Positions 56,911-64,000 of a stretch of DNA of 64,000 bases are shown piece by piece; the stretch's first letter is position 1, and every line of letters starts with the position of its first letter. Source of the DNA: CBDIDH01 sp965277595 (GTDB lineage Bacteria > Planctomycetota > Planctomycetia > Isosphaerales > Isosphaeraceae); NCBI GenBank assembly GCA_965277595.1, contig CBDIDH010000002.1, positions 682,001 to 746,000 of the forward strand, given 5' to 3'. The translations under genes and the position numbers were made by a program. The notes under the pieces are model-generated. The model saw only the letters and a list, made by a program, of their open reading frames with translations. It was not told the origin of the DNA and ran no database searches.

Positions 56911-58302
56911 ATGCTCAGACATCGATATAACCGGACCGACTTGTTCGCCCTCGTGCCCCAGCTCGGCCTTCGCTTCGAGCCACAGCTCGAGCAACTCGAC
57001 TCCCTGCTCGACGACGACGCGATCGTCGAGGCCGTCCGCTCCGACATGGCCCGCCGCTCGCCCCGATCACGATCCCGAGGCCGACCCGCCACCCCGGTCG
57101 AAGTCGTCCTCCGCATGCTCGTCGTCATGCGGCTCTACGGATGGAGCTACGCGCAGGCCGAGTACTTCGTCAACGACAGCCTGGTCCTCCGCCAGTTCCG
57201 CCGGGTGTATCTCGAGAAGGTCCCCGACGACACCACGCTGATCCGCTGGGCCAACACCATCGGGCCGGAAACCCTCCAGACGCTCAACGACCGGGTGATC
57301 CAGCTGGCCCGGTCGCTGAAGGTGACGCGCGGCCGCAAACTCCGCGTCGACACCACGGCGGTCGAGACAAACATCCACTTCCCCACCGACAGCGGCCTGG
57401 TCGGTGACGGGGTCCGGGTCGTCTCGCGGCTGCTGCGGCGGGCCCGTGCCGCCCTGGGCGAGGCGGCCTCCGGGCTCAAGGAGGCGTTCCGCAGCCGGGT
57501 TCGGTCCGTCCGCAAGCTGTCGCAGCAACTGCACCGGATCGCCCGCCGCAAGGGCGATGAGGGCAAGCAGGCGTTGAAGGCGGCCTACGGCCGGCTCGTG
57601 GCGATCGGCAAGCGGGCCGGGGCCCAGGGCCGGCGGGTGCTCGAGACGCTGCGGCGCGAAGGCGATGACGCGGCACAGCGGCTGGCCGGCCGACTCGAGG
57701 AGGTTCTGCCCCGGCTCAAGCAGGCCGTCAGCCAGGCCGTGCGTCGCGTCCTGAAGGACGACCCGGTCCCCTCCGGCGAGAAGCTGGTCTCGCTGTTCGA
57801 GCCGCACACGCAGGTCATCCCGCGGTTCAAGGCGGGCAAGCCAGCGGAGTTGGGCCGCGAGCTGAGGCTCGACGAGGTCGAGGGTGGGCTGATCACCGGG
57901 TACGCGGTGCTGCCGCAGGGCGGCGGCCAGGACCAGCCCTACCTGGGCGATGCGCTGGCGAACCACGAGCGGCAGTTCGGCCGGCCGCCGAACCTGCTGG
58001 CGGCGGACCGGGGGATGGCGTCGGCGGAGAACCAGCGGCTGGCGAAGGAGGCGGGGGTCAAGCAGGTGTCGCTGCCGCACGTCGGCAAGGCGCCGCCGGG
58101 TCGGCGGGCCGAGGAGAAGGGTCGCCGGTTCCGCGAGGGTTACCGGTTCCGGGCGGGGATCGAGGGTCGAATCCATGCGCTGAAGCGGGATTATGGGTTG
58201 AAGCGCTGCCGCTACCGTGGCGAGCGAGGGTTCGGGCGGTGGGTCGGTTGGGGGGTGGTGGCCCACAATCTGGCGGAGGTCGCGGGGTCGGCCCGGGGGT
58301 GA
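56911..58302 (+). CDS. ISNCY/IS5-like transposase
   Basis: A 463-residue transposase. The N-terminal LRHRYNRTDLFALVPQL and RGRPATPVEVVLRMLVVMRLYGWSYAQAEYFVNDSLVLRQFRRV are typical of the ISNCY (IS1202-like) group. Catalytic residues are probably the Asp in LRVDTTAVETNIHFPTDSGL, the Asp in LLAADRGMAS and the Glu in FRAGIEGRIHALKRDYG. A helical Arg-rich insert lies between about 170 and 280. The frame is intact. I could not find clean terminal repeats, perhaps because the IS66 copy landed in its left end (56871). Confidence 0.8.
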   Translation: MLRHRYNRTDLFALVPQLGLRFEPQLEQLDSLLDDDAIVEAVRSDMARRSPRSRSRGRPATPVEVVLRMLVVMRLYGWSYAQAEYFVNDSLVLRQFRRVYLEKVPDDTTLIRWANTIGPETLQTLNDRVIQLARSLKVTRGRKLRVDTTAVETNIHFPTDSGLVGDGVRVVSRLLRRARAALGEAASGLKEAFRSRVRSVRKLSQQLHRIARRKGDEGKQALKAAYGRLVAIGKRAGAQGRRVLETLRREGDDAAQRLAGRLEEVLPRLKQAVSQAVRRVLKDDPVPSGEKLVSLFEPHTQVIPRFKAGKPAELGRELRLDEVEGGLITGYAVLPQGGGQDQPYLGDALANHERQFGRPPNLLAADRGMASAENQRLAKEAGVKQVSLPHVGKAPPGRRAEEKGRRFREGYRFRAGIEGRIHALKRDYGLKRCRYRGERGFGRWVGWGVVAHNLAEVAGSARG

Positions 58303-58399
58303 GCCGGGGCCCGAAGGGGCGATGGTCCGATCCGAACGAGGATCAGCAGCGACGACGCAAGCTTTTTCGGGGAAATAGCTTACATTTCGCACCGCAAAC

Positions 58400-58872
58400 T
58401 TGTACTACAAGTCCGGCGGCGATCGCCTGCTGACGATCATCCTTGTCCGCGACAACGAGGGCGGACGTCCGACCAGATGTTCTATTGCACCAAGCTCGAC
58501 TGGGACGTGCGGGAGGTCCTCTCGACCTACACCTGCCGCTGGTCGATCGAGTGCACATTTGAAAACAGCAAGCAACTCATGGGGCTGGGCGAGCAGGCCA
58601 ACCGCGTGCCCAAGGCCGTCGAGCGGACCGCGCCGATGGCGTTCTTCATGTCCAGTCTGGTGGTGGCGTGGTTCGATCGGGTCGGCCATGAGTCGGTCCG
58701 ATTTCCCACCCGACCGTGGTACAGCCGCAAGAAGGAATCCTCTTTCGCTGACATGCTGACGACCTTGAGACGAGTCAGCTACGACGAGAAAACCGAGCCA
58801 CTGCTGTCGGAACCGAGTGGGCTAAAAACCTGGATCGCCCAACTCACCGAGCTTCTCAGCCGAGCGGGATGA
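58400..58872 (+). pseudogene. C-terminal fragment of a transposase
   Basis: YYKSGGDRLLTIILVRDNEGGRP, then after a frameshift near 58470, MFYCTKLDWDVREVLSTYTCRWSIECTFENSKQLMGLGEQANRVPKAVERTAPMAFFMSSLVVAWF. The CRWSIECTFENSKQLMGL stretch is the C-terminal Glu region of DDE (IS4/IS701-like) transposases. The N-terminal half and the other catalytic residues are missing. Confidence 0.75.
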
Positions 58873-58986
58873 TGACTGTCCTGCCCTCGAATCGCCGACT
58901 TTCAGATAACTCAGACTCCGTCCGCTGGCGAGAATTCCACCCGCCAGATCGCTCGCGGTACGCCTTCAAATCTGCGAAACCTGAAC

Positions 58987-60295
58987 TTAGGGGCTTGAAA
59001 GAAGAAAAGTCGCCCGTATCCCGTGGTCTTCGCACCAAGAGGCATGGGAGCAACGCAGATGCGGCCCCAACCCGAGATGATCCCTGTCCTGATTAATGCC
59101 GCCGACGCCCTCCGAGGGAGCCGGAAGCGGCTCTTCATGGCCAAGACGGTCAAGGCGATGGGACGGGGCGGAGCGGGCAACGCTGGGCCCTGGAGCACCT
59201 CGGCTGGTGCCGAGACACGATCCGCAAGGGGATGCACGAACTCGAAATCGGCATGACCTGTGTCGACGCCTTCCACTGCCGCCGTCGCAAGCCCGCTGAG
59301 GAGCACCTCCCCCGGCTCCTCGACGACATCCGGGACATCGTCGACGGCCAGTGCCAGGCCGACCCGAAGTTCCAGACCGACCGGCTCTTCATCCGCATCA
59401 GCGCCGCCGAGGTCCGCAGCCGGTTGATCAACCGCAAGGGGTACACCGACGAGGAACTGCCCACCCAGCAGACGATCAACAAGAAGCTCAACATGCTGGG
59501 ATTCCGACTCACCAAGGTGGCCAAGTGCCGCCCCCAAAAAGGGTCAAGCAGACCGACGCCATCTTCGACCAACTGAAGACGGTCAACCCCGAGGCCGATC
59601 GGGCTGATGACACCCTGCGAATCTCGATCGACGCCAAGGCGACGGTCAACATCGGGCCGTTCTCACGCCGAGGCCGGAGCCGCACCAAGACGAAAGCGGC
59701 GGACCACGACTTCAAGCCCGAGGCGACGCTGACCCCCTTCGGCATCGTCCTGCCCGAGTACGACGACCTGACGGTGTACATGACCGGGTCGAAGGTGACC
59801 AGCGATTTCATCGTCGACCGGCTGGGGGACTGGTGGGAGTTCAACCGGGTGCGCTTCCCCGAGGTGACGAGGCTGGTGCTGAACCTGGACAACGGCCCGG
59901 AGAACCACAGCCGGCGGACCCAATTCCTCAAGCGAGTCGTGGAGTTCGCCCGGAAGTACGGCCTCCGGGTCCACCTGGCGTACTACCCGCCATACCCCAG
60001 CAAATACAACCCGATCGAGCGGTGCTGGGGCATCCTGGAACTGCACGGGAACGGGGCGTTGCTGGATTCGGTCGAGGCGGTGCTGGGGTACACCGAGACG
60101 ATGACCTGGAAGGGCGGCCACCCCGAGGTCGTGCTGGACGAGACGCCGTACAGCACGGGGGTAAGGTTGGGCCGGGAGGAGATGGAGGAGTTGGAATCGA
60201 AGGTGGTTCGATTGCCGTCACTGGAGAAGTGGTTCGTGTCCACCCCGGGGAGACCGAAAAAGGATCGGGCGGATTAACTTCTTTCAAGCCCCTTA
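58987..60295 (+). mobile_element. ISAzo13-family insertion sequence
   Basis: Terminal inverted repeats GGGGCTTGAAAGAAG (left, 58990-59004) and CTTCTTTCAAGCCCC (right, ending near 60292) enclose a transposase broken into frames. About 1.3 kb in length. A target duplication of 2 bp (TA) is possible but not certain. Confidence 0.8.
59041..60277 (+). pseudogene. ISAzo13 transposase in three frames
   Basis: Segments: VLINAADALRGSRKRLFMAKTVKAMG (first frame), ALEHLGWCRDTIRKGMHELEIGMTCVDAF...LINRKGYTDEELPTQQTINKKLNMLGFRLTKVAK (second, to about 59535), and TDAIFDQLKTVNPEADRADDTLRISIDAKATVNIGPFSRRG...LNLDNGPENHSRRTQFLKRVVEFARKYGLRVHLAYYPPYPSKYNPIERCWG (third, to 60277). The SIDAKA, NLDNGPE and NPIERCWG motifs provide the DDE triad. 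Frame changes are near 59165 and 59535. Some ISAzo13 relatives use frameshifting, but two shifts suggest decay. Confidence 0.78.
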
Positions 60296-60349
60296 TAGGA
60301 ATCTCGGATTCCCGGATCGCCTCTGAGACGGGCACCTTGTCGATCAGGT

Positions 60350-60383
60350 GGCCCCCTGAGGATGGCGACATTCTCAGGGGGCC
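60350..60383. terminator. Hairpin downstream of the large repeat protein
   Basis: GGCCCCCTGAG (60350-60360) and CTCAGGGGGCC (60373-60383) form a perfect 11-bp GC-rich stem with a 12-nt loop. It lies 105 bp after the minus-strand stop at 60489 and could end that transcript; no T-run follows. Confidence 0.55.
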
Positions 60384-60488
60384 AGTCGTTATCTCGGGGT
60401 TTTCGTAGCGGAGCAACTCCTCCCGAGTCGTTGTATCACTCGGACGTGGCGTTTCTCCATTTCCAGCGGAAGCCCGACACTCCACGGA

Positions 60489-63400
60489 TCAGAGGCCACC
60501 AGACTGAACATCCTTGTAGAATTCGGCGCTGGCCAGAATCTGAGTCGCGACGAAGGAGGGCGAAGTGCCGGTCGTCGTGAGAAGAGTCACCCATCCCGAT
60601 GCGAGCGGGTCGGTCGCTCGGTGCAGGTAAGCCGCGTAGTCGCTGGTCACCAGCGCCGACATGGCTTCGTTCGACTCGACGAACCGACGTTCGACCTCAT
60701 GGCGGCTCATCCCGGACGTCATCTGATTTTCCCAGTAGGTCAGTTCGCTCGGTTCGCCGTAACGGCTCAGGACCTCGTCGTACAGGTCCGCCACGAAGGT
60801 CGTCGGGTCCGTGTTCACGGCCTGGTATTCGGGCGAATTCAGGAACGCCAGAACCACGGTCGTTTCCGACATCCCGGACGTGAGCTCGTTGACGTAATAG
60901 CTCGTCTCCGAGGCGTCAGGAGTTCGGTGCAGGAACTGCTGATAATACGAATCCACCTCCATAGTACGGTGTTCATGTGAATTGATGAAGCTCGCGGCGA
61001 CCTGTTGCCGGTTCATGCCTGCCGTCATCTTCGCTTCCCAGTAGCTCAGCTCCGACGGATCGCCGGACCTTCCGAGAACGGCGTGGTAAAGAGCCTGGAC
61101 GAAGGCCGCAGAGGCGTCGACGTTCGGGCCCGGCGTGAACGGTGTCGGAACGACCGGCACCGGGGCGATCGGCGAGACGGGCACGACGCCGATCTTGATC
61201 TGGCCATCGACGGTCGCGGTCTGATCGACGACATCGCGGTAGGACGAATCCTGGCTCGTCTCCTCCAGCACGATCGGGGTGCCACTCTGCGGATCGCTCA
61301 GGGTGAAATTCCCGTTGGCGTCGGTGGTGGCGGTGGGGTCACCGACATCAAGCGTTCCGTCGTGGTTGAGGTCAATGAAGACAATTCGGCCGGCCAGGCC
61401 CGACTCAACGGAATCCTGCGCGCCATTGGCGTTCTGGTCGAGGTAGGCCGTCCCCGTCACGATGTTGTCGGTGACGTTGATTGCCTGGGTGTCGGTGAGG
61501 CTGCCGTTGACGGTATCGGTCGCCGTGACGGTGGGCGTTCCGACGGCGGAGAAGCCGATGACGAAAGTCCCGACGCCAGCGGTCAGGGTCACATTGCCCG
61601 GAAGAATGGCGCCGGTGTCGGAGCTGCTGATCTGGACGGTGCCGCTGTACCCGGTGGCGACGTTGCCGTAGACGTCGCGGGCCGTGACCGTGACCGTCAC
61701 CTCGGTGCCGGGGGTGCTGGGGTAGGTGATGGTGTAAGTCGAGGCCGTGGCGGGCGTGACATTGATACCGGAGTCCGAGCCGGTGATGGCGGTGTTGACG
61801 GTATCGGTCGCCGTGATCGAGTCAATCCCGGCCGTCTTGAGCAGGACGTTGAAGGTGCCCACACCGTTGGTCAGTGTGGCGTTGGCGGGCAAGACGGCCT
61901 GGCCGTCGCTGCTGGTGATGGCGACCGTGCCATCGTAGCCCGTGGCGATGTTGCCGTACGGGTCTTCAGCGGTGACGGTGACGGTCTCGACACCGCCGGC
62001 CGTCTCATCCGTCGCGCCGGTGTCCACGAACTGAATGGCCGCGCCGGGCGTGACATTGATACCGGAGTCCGAGCCGGTGATGGCGGTGTTGACGGTATCG
62101 GTCGCCGTGATCGAGTCAATCCCGGCCGTCTTGAGCAGGACGTTGAAGGTGCCCACACCGTTGGTCAGTGTGGCGTTGGCGGGCAAGACGGCCTGGCCGT
62201 CGCTGCTGGTGATGGCGACCGTGCCATCGTAGCCCGTGGCGATGTTGCCGTACGGGTCTTCAGCGGTGACGGTGACGGTCTCGACACCGCCGGCCGTCTC
62301 ATCCGTCGCGCCGGTGTCCACGAACTGGGTCGCTGCTGCGGGGGTAACAATATCGCTCGAATCCGAGCCCGTGAGGCCGGAGTTCACGGTGTCGGTCGCG
62401 GTGATCGAGTCGGTCCCGGCCGTCTTGAGCATGACGGTGAAGGTGCCGACGCCGTTGGTCAGAGTCGCGTTGACAGGCAAGCTGGCCTGGCCGTCGGTGC
62501 TGGTGAAATGGACGGTGCCGTTGTAGCCGGTGACGACGTTGCCGTCGGCGTCGAACGCGGTGACGGTGATGGTCCGCTCGCTTCCGGCGACGGCGCCGGT
62601 GGGCGAAGCGGTGACGGTGAAGTAGGTCGCCGGCGCCTGGGTGACGTTGACGATCACCGCGGAGCCCATCTCCCGGATCGAGGCGTTGTAGTTGTCGGCG
62701 ATGTAGAGGTCGCCGTTGGCGTCGACGGCGAGGCCCTGGAGGTAGTAGAACCCGGCGGCGGACCCCGGCCCGCCGTCGCCCTTGCTCGAGCCGTACTCGA
62801 AAGCGTCGTGGGAGCCGGCGACGGTCTGGATCTTGCCGTCGGTTGTGACCTCGCGGACGGTGCTGTCATCGTAATCGGCGATGAAGAGGTCACCGACGGC
62901 ATTGAAGGCCAGGCCGATCGGGCCGTCGATCTCCGCGGCCGTGGCCGCTCCTCCGTCGCCGGTGTCGCCGCCGGTGCCGGTGCCTGCGACGTCGTGGATC
63001 ACTCCGTCGGGGGTGATCTCGCGGACCTTGCTGTTGCCGAAATCGGTGAAATAGACGTTCCCGTCGTAAACCGCCACCATATACGGATCATGAATCTGGG
63101 CGGCGGTGGCCTGGCCTCCGTCGCCGGTGTTGCCCGCCGTCCCGGTGCCTGCGACGTCGTGGATCACGCCGTCGGTGGTGACCTCACGGATCTCGTTGTT
63201 GTACGAGTCGGCGATGAACAGGTCGCCAGAGCCGTCGACGGCCACGCCCGTGGGCTCGTCCAGTCTGGCGGCGGTGGCCTGGCCGCCGTTGCCGGTCGAG
63301 CCGCCGGTGCCGGTGCCCGCGACGGTGGTGATGACGCCACCGGGCGTGATCTTGCGGACGGTGTTGTTCCCGTCGTCGGCGACGAACAGGTCGCCCGCGG

Positions 63401-64000
63401 AATCGATGGCCAGGCCGTAAGGCGCGTAGAGCCTGGCGGCGGTGGCCTGGCCGGAGTCGCCGGTGTTGCCCGCCGTCCCGGTGCCGGCGTAGGTCGAGAT
63501 GATCCCGGCGGGCGTGACCTTGCGGACGACGTGGGCGCCCGGATCGGCAATATACATGTTGCCGGCGGCGTCGAAGACGACGCCGCTCGGCAGGTTCAGC
63601 TCGGCGGCGGTGGCCTGGCCGCCGTTGCCGGTGGTGCCCTGGGTGCCGTTCCCGGCGAAGGTCTTGATCGTGTTCGCGCCGGTCAGGCCGGCGTAACCAC
63701 CGAGGTACTGCCCAGGAACTCCACTGTAAACGGCCGAGAACGAGTACGAACCGGCCGACAGCCGGTTGATGGTGTAGGTGGCCGCGCCATTGGAGACGTT
63801 GGAGGTGCCGAGCAGGGTCGAGCCTTGATAGAAGCTGACGGTCCCGCTGTTGGGGGTCGTCTGCCCGGTGATGGTCGCGGTGAGCGTGAGCGACTGGACG
63901 GTCGTCGGCGACGAGGCCGAGGTGGTGAGCGTCGTCGAGGTCGGATATCCGACGCTGATGCCGGTCTCCGAGCCGGTGATGCCGCTGCTGACCGTATCGG
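60489..64000 (-). CDS. Large NHL/Ig-like repeat protein with DUF4214-type C-terminus (partial)
   Basis: The frame is open to the window's right edge, so the N-terminus is outside; about 1169 residues are visible. In order on the protein: Ig-like repeats (SLTLTATITGQTTPNSGTVSFYQGS), at least six NHL-type repeats (GVIxTVAGTGTxGxxGDGGQATAAxLxxPxGLAVDxxGDLFIADxxNxxVREV), four to five Ig/invasin-like repeats (AEDPYGNIATGYDGTVAITSSDGQAVLPANATLTNGVGTFNVLLKTAG), an SdrD_B-like segment (GTAYLDQNANGAQDSVESGLAGRIVFIDLNHDG), then three to four DUF4214-type repeats (VQALYHAVLGRSGDPSELSYW). Likely a huge secreted or surface adhesin; DUF4214 repeats occur in such proteins. Confidence 0.85.
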   Translation of the reverse strand, partial: DTVSSGITGSETGISVGYPTSTTLTTSASSPTTVQSLTLTATITGQTTPNSGTVSFYQGSTLLGTSNVSNGAATYTINRLSAGSYSFSAVYSGVPGQYLGGYAGLTGANTIKTFAGNGTQGTTGNGGQATAAELNLPSGVVFDAAGNMYIADPGAHVVRKVTPAGIISTYAGTGTAGNTGDSGQATAARLYAPYGLAIDSAGDLFVADDGNNTVRKITPGGVITTVAGTGTGGSTGNGGQATAARLDEPTGVAVDGSGDLFIADSYNNEIREVTTDGVIHDVAGTGTAGNTGDGGQATAAQIHDPYMVAVYDGNVYFTDFGNSKVREITPDGVIHDVAGTGTGGDTGDGGAATAAEIDGPIGLAFNAVGDLFIADYDDSTVREVTTDGKIQTVAGSHDAFEYGSSKGDGGPGSAAGFYYLQGLAVDANGDLYIADNYNASIREMGSAVIVNVTQAPATYFTVTASPTGAVAGSERTITVTAFDADGNVVTGYNGTVHFTSTDGQASLPVNATLTNGVGTFTVMLKTAGTDSITATDTVNSGLTGSDSSDIVTPAAATQFVDTGATDETAGGVETVTVTAEDPYGNIATGYDGTVAITSSDGQAVLPANATLTNGVGTFNVLLKTAGIDSITATDTVNTAITGSDSGINVTPGAAIQFVDTGATDETAGGVETVTVTAEDPYGNIATGYDGTVAITSSDGQAVLPANATLTNGVGTFNVLLKTAGIDSITATDTVNTAITGSDSGINVTPATASTYTITYPSTPGTEVTVTVTARDVYGNVATGYSGTVQISSSDTGAILPGNVTLTAGVGTFVIGFSAVGTPTVTATDTVNGSLTDTQAINVTDNIVTGTAYLDQNANGAQDSVESGLAGRIVFIDLNHDGTLDVGDPTATTDANGNFTLSDPQSGTPIVLEETSQDSSYRDVVDQTATVDGQIKIGVVPVSPIAPVPVVPTPFTPGPNVDASAAFVQALYHAVLGRSGDPSELSYWEAKMTAGMNRQQVAASFINSHEHRTMEVDSYYQQFLHRTPDASETSYYVNELTSGMSETTVVLAFLNSPEYQAVNTDPTTFVADLYDEVLSRYGEPSELTYWENQMTSGMSRHEVERRFVESNEAMSALVTSDYAAYLHRATDPLASGWVTLLTTTGTSPSFVATQILASAEFYKDVQSGGL
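61751..62327. repeat. Near-identical 283-bp tandem duplication in the Ig-like region
   Basis: 61751-62033 and 62045-62327 appear identical base for base over about 283 bp (period 294 bp, 98 codons), while the flanking Ig-like repeats are clearly diverged. This marks a recent in-frame duplication or gene conversion of one Ig-like domain. Confidence 0.85.

Noticed and set aside
60278..60488. A tRNA 3'-end repeat marking the right end of an integrated island
   Set aside because: I looked for GGTTCGAGTCCCTCATCGCCC around the right end of the IS-rich zone and did not see it.

Overview
The window looks like the chromosome of a high-GC planctomycete, probably of the Isosphaeraceae type. This is inferred from two adjacent TIGR03067-type secreted proteins, a PEP-CTERM protein, an acidic-tailed six-domain ribosomal protein S1, sugar-phosphate isomerase/epimerase and Gfo/Idh/MocA genes, and several transposase families common in that phylum. 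No rRNA or taxonomic marker is present, so the placement is an inference.

Region 1 (1-20.7 kb) is ordinary, mostly plus-strand core genome: a partial hypothetical gene, a tandem-ACT protein, rsgA, lipoproteins, a sugar isomerase/epimerase, two TIGR03067 proteins, rpsA, a primary-type sigma-70 factor, a PEP-CTERM protein (minus strand), an oxidoreductase/epimerase/hydrolase run, DNA polymerase X, a DUF2203 protein, cmk-plsC (4-bp overlap), a lipoprotein and tRNA-Val(TAC). Purine-rich GGGCAAA/GGACAAA inverted repeats recur between genes.

Region 2 (20.7-60.3 kb) is an accessory island that starts just after tRNA-Val. It holds a complete type I-G (formerly I-U) CRISPR-Cas locus on the minus strand: WYL regulator, cas4-cas1 fusion, cas2, a small gene, cas3 (helicase then HD), csx17 (cas8), csb1 (cas7), csb2 (cas5-cas6), a roughly 370-bp leader and a very large array. 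By eye the array has 166 repeats with a 73-bp period. It is split into blocks of 101, 19 and 46 repeats by an IS with an 8-bp target duplication and by a MITE plus IS701 pair sharing one TTAG target. An IS66 element sits 11 bp beyond the distal end. Beyond the cas genes lie decayed genes (agmatine-deiminase-like, DUF932, a 5'-truncated helicase) and a pile of nested insertion sequences (IS66 containing ISAs1, ISNCY-like, a transposase fragment, ISAzo13).

The main discovery candidate is at 46580-46773, between cas2 and cas3. Two degenerate CRISPR repeats flank one 36-nt pseudo-spacer, in the orientation opposite to the cas genes. The first 15 nt of the pseudo-spacer match (14/15, with the one mismatch at position 6) a site 107 bp away. 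That site has a TTC motif at the PAM position and lies just downstream of a TTGACG/TAGTAT promoter, over the ribosome-binding region of a 74-codon gene upstream of cas3. This is the layout of a crRNA-like regulatory or antitoxin RNA (CreR/CreA type) guiding the Cas complex to its own operon. Right before cas3 there is also a leftover second cas2 C-terminus, showing that the cas2-cas3 junction was once direct and has been rebuilt.

Region 3 (60.5-64 kb) is the 3' part of a large minus-strand secreted protein with NHL-type repeats, Ig-like repeats (one duplicated almost perfectly at the DNA level) and C-terminal DUF4214-type repeats; it runs off the right edge.
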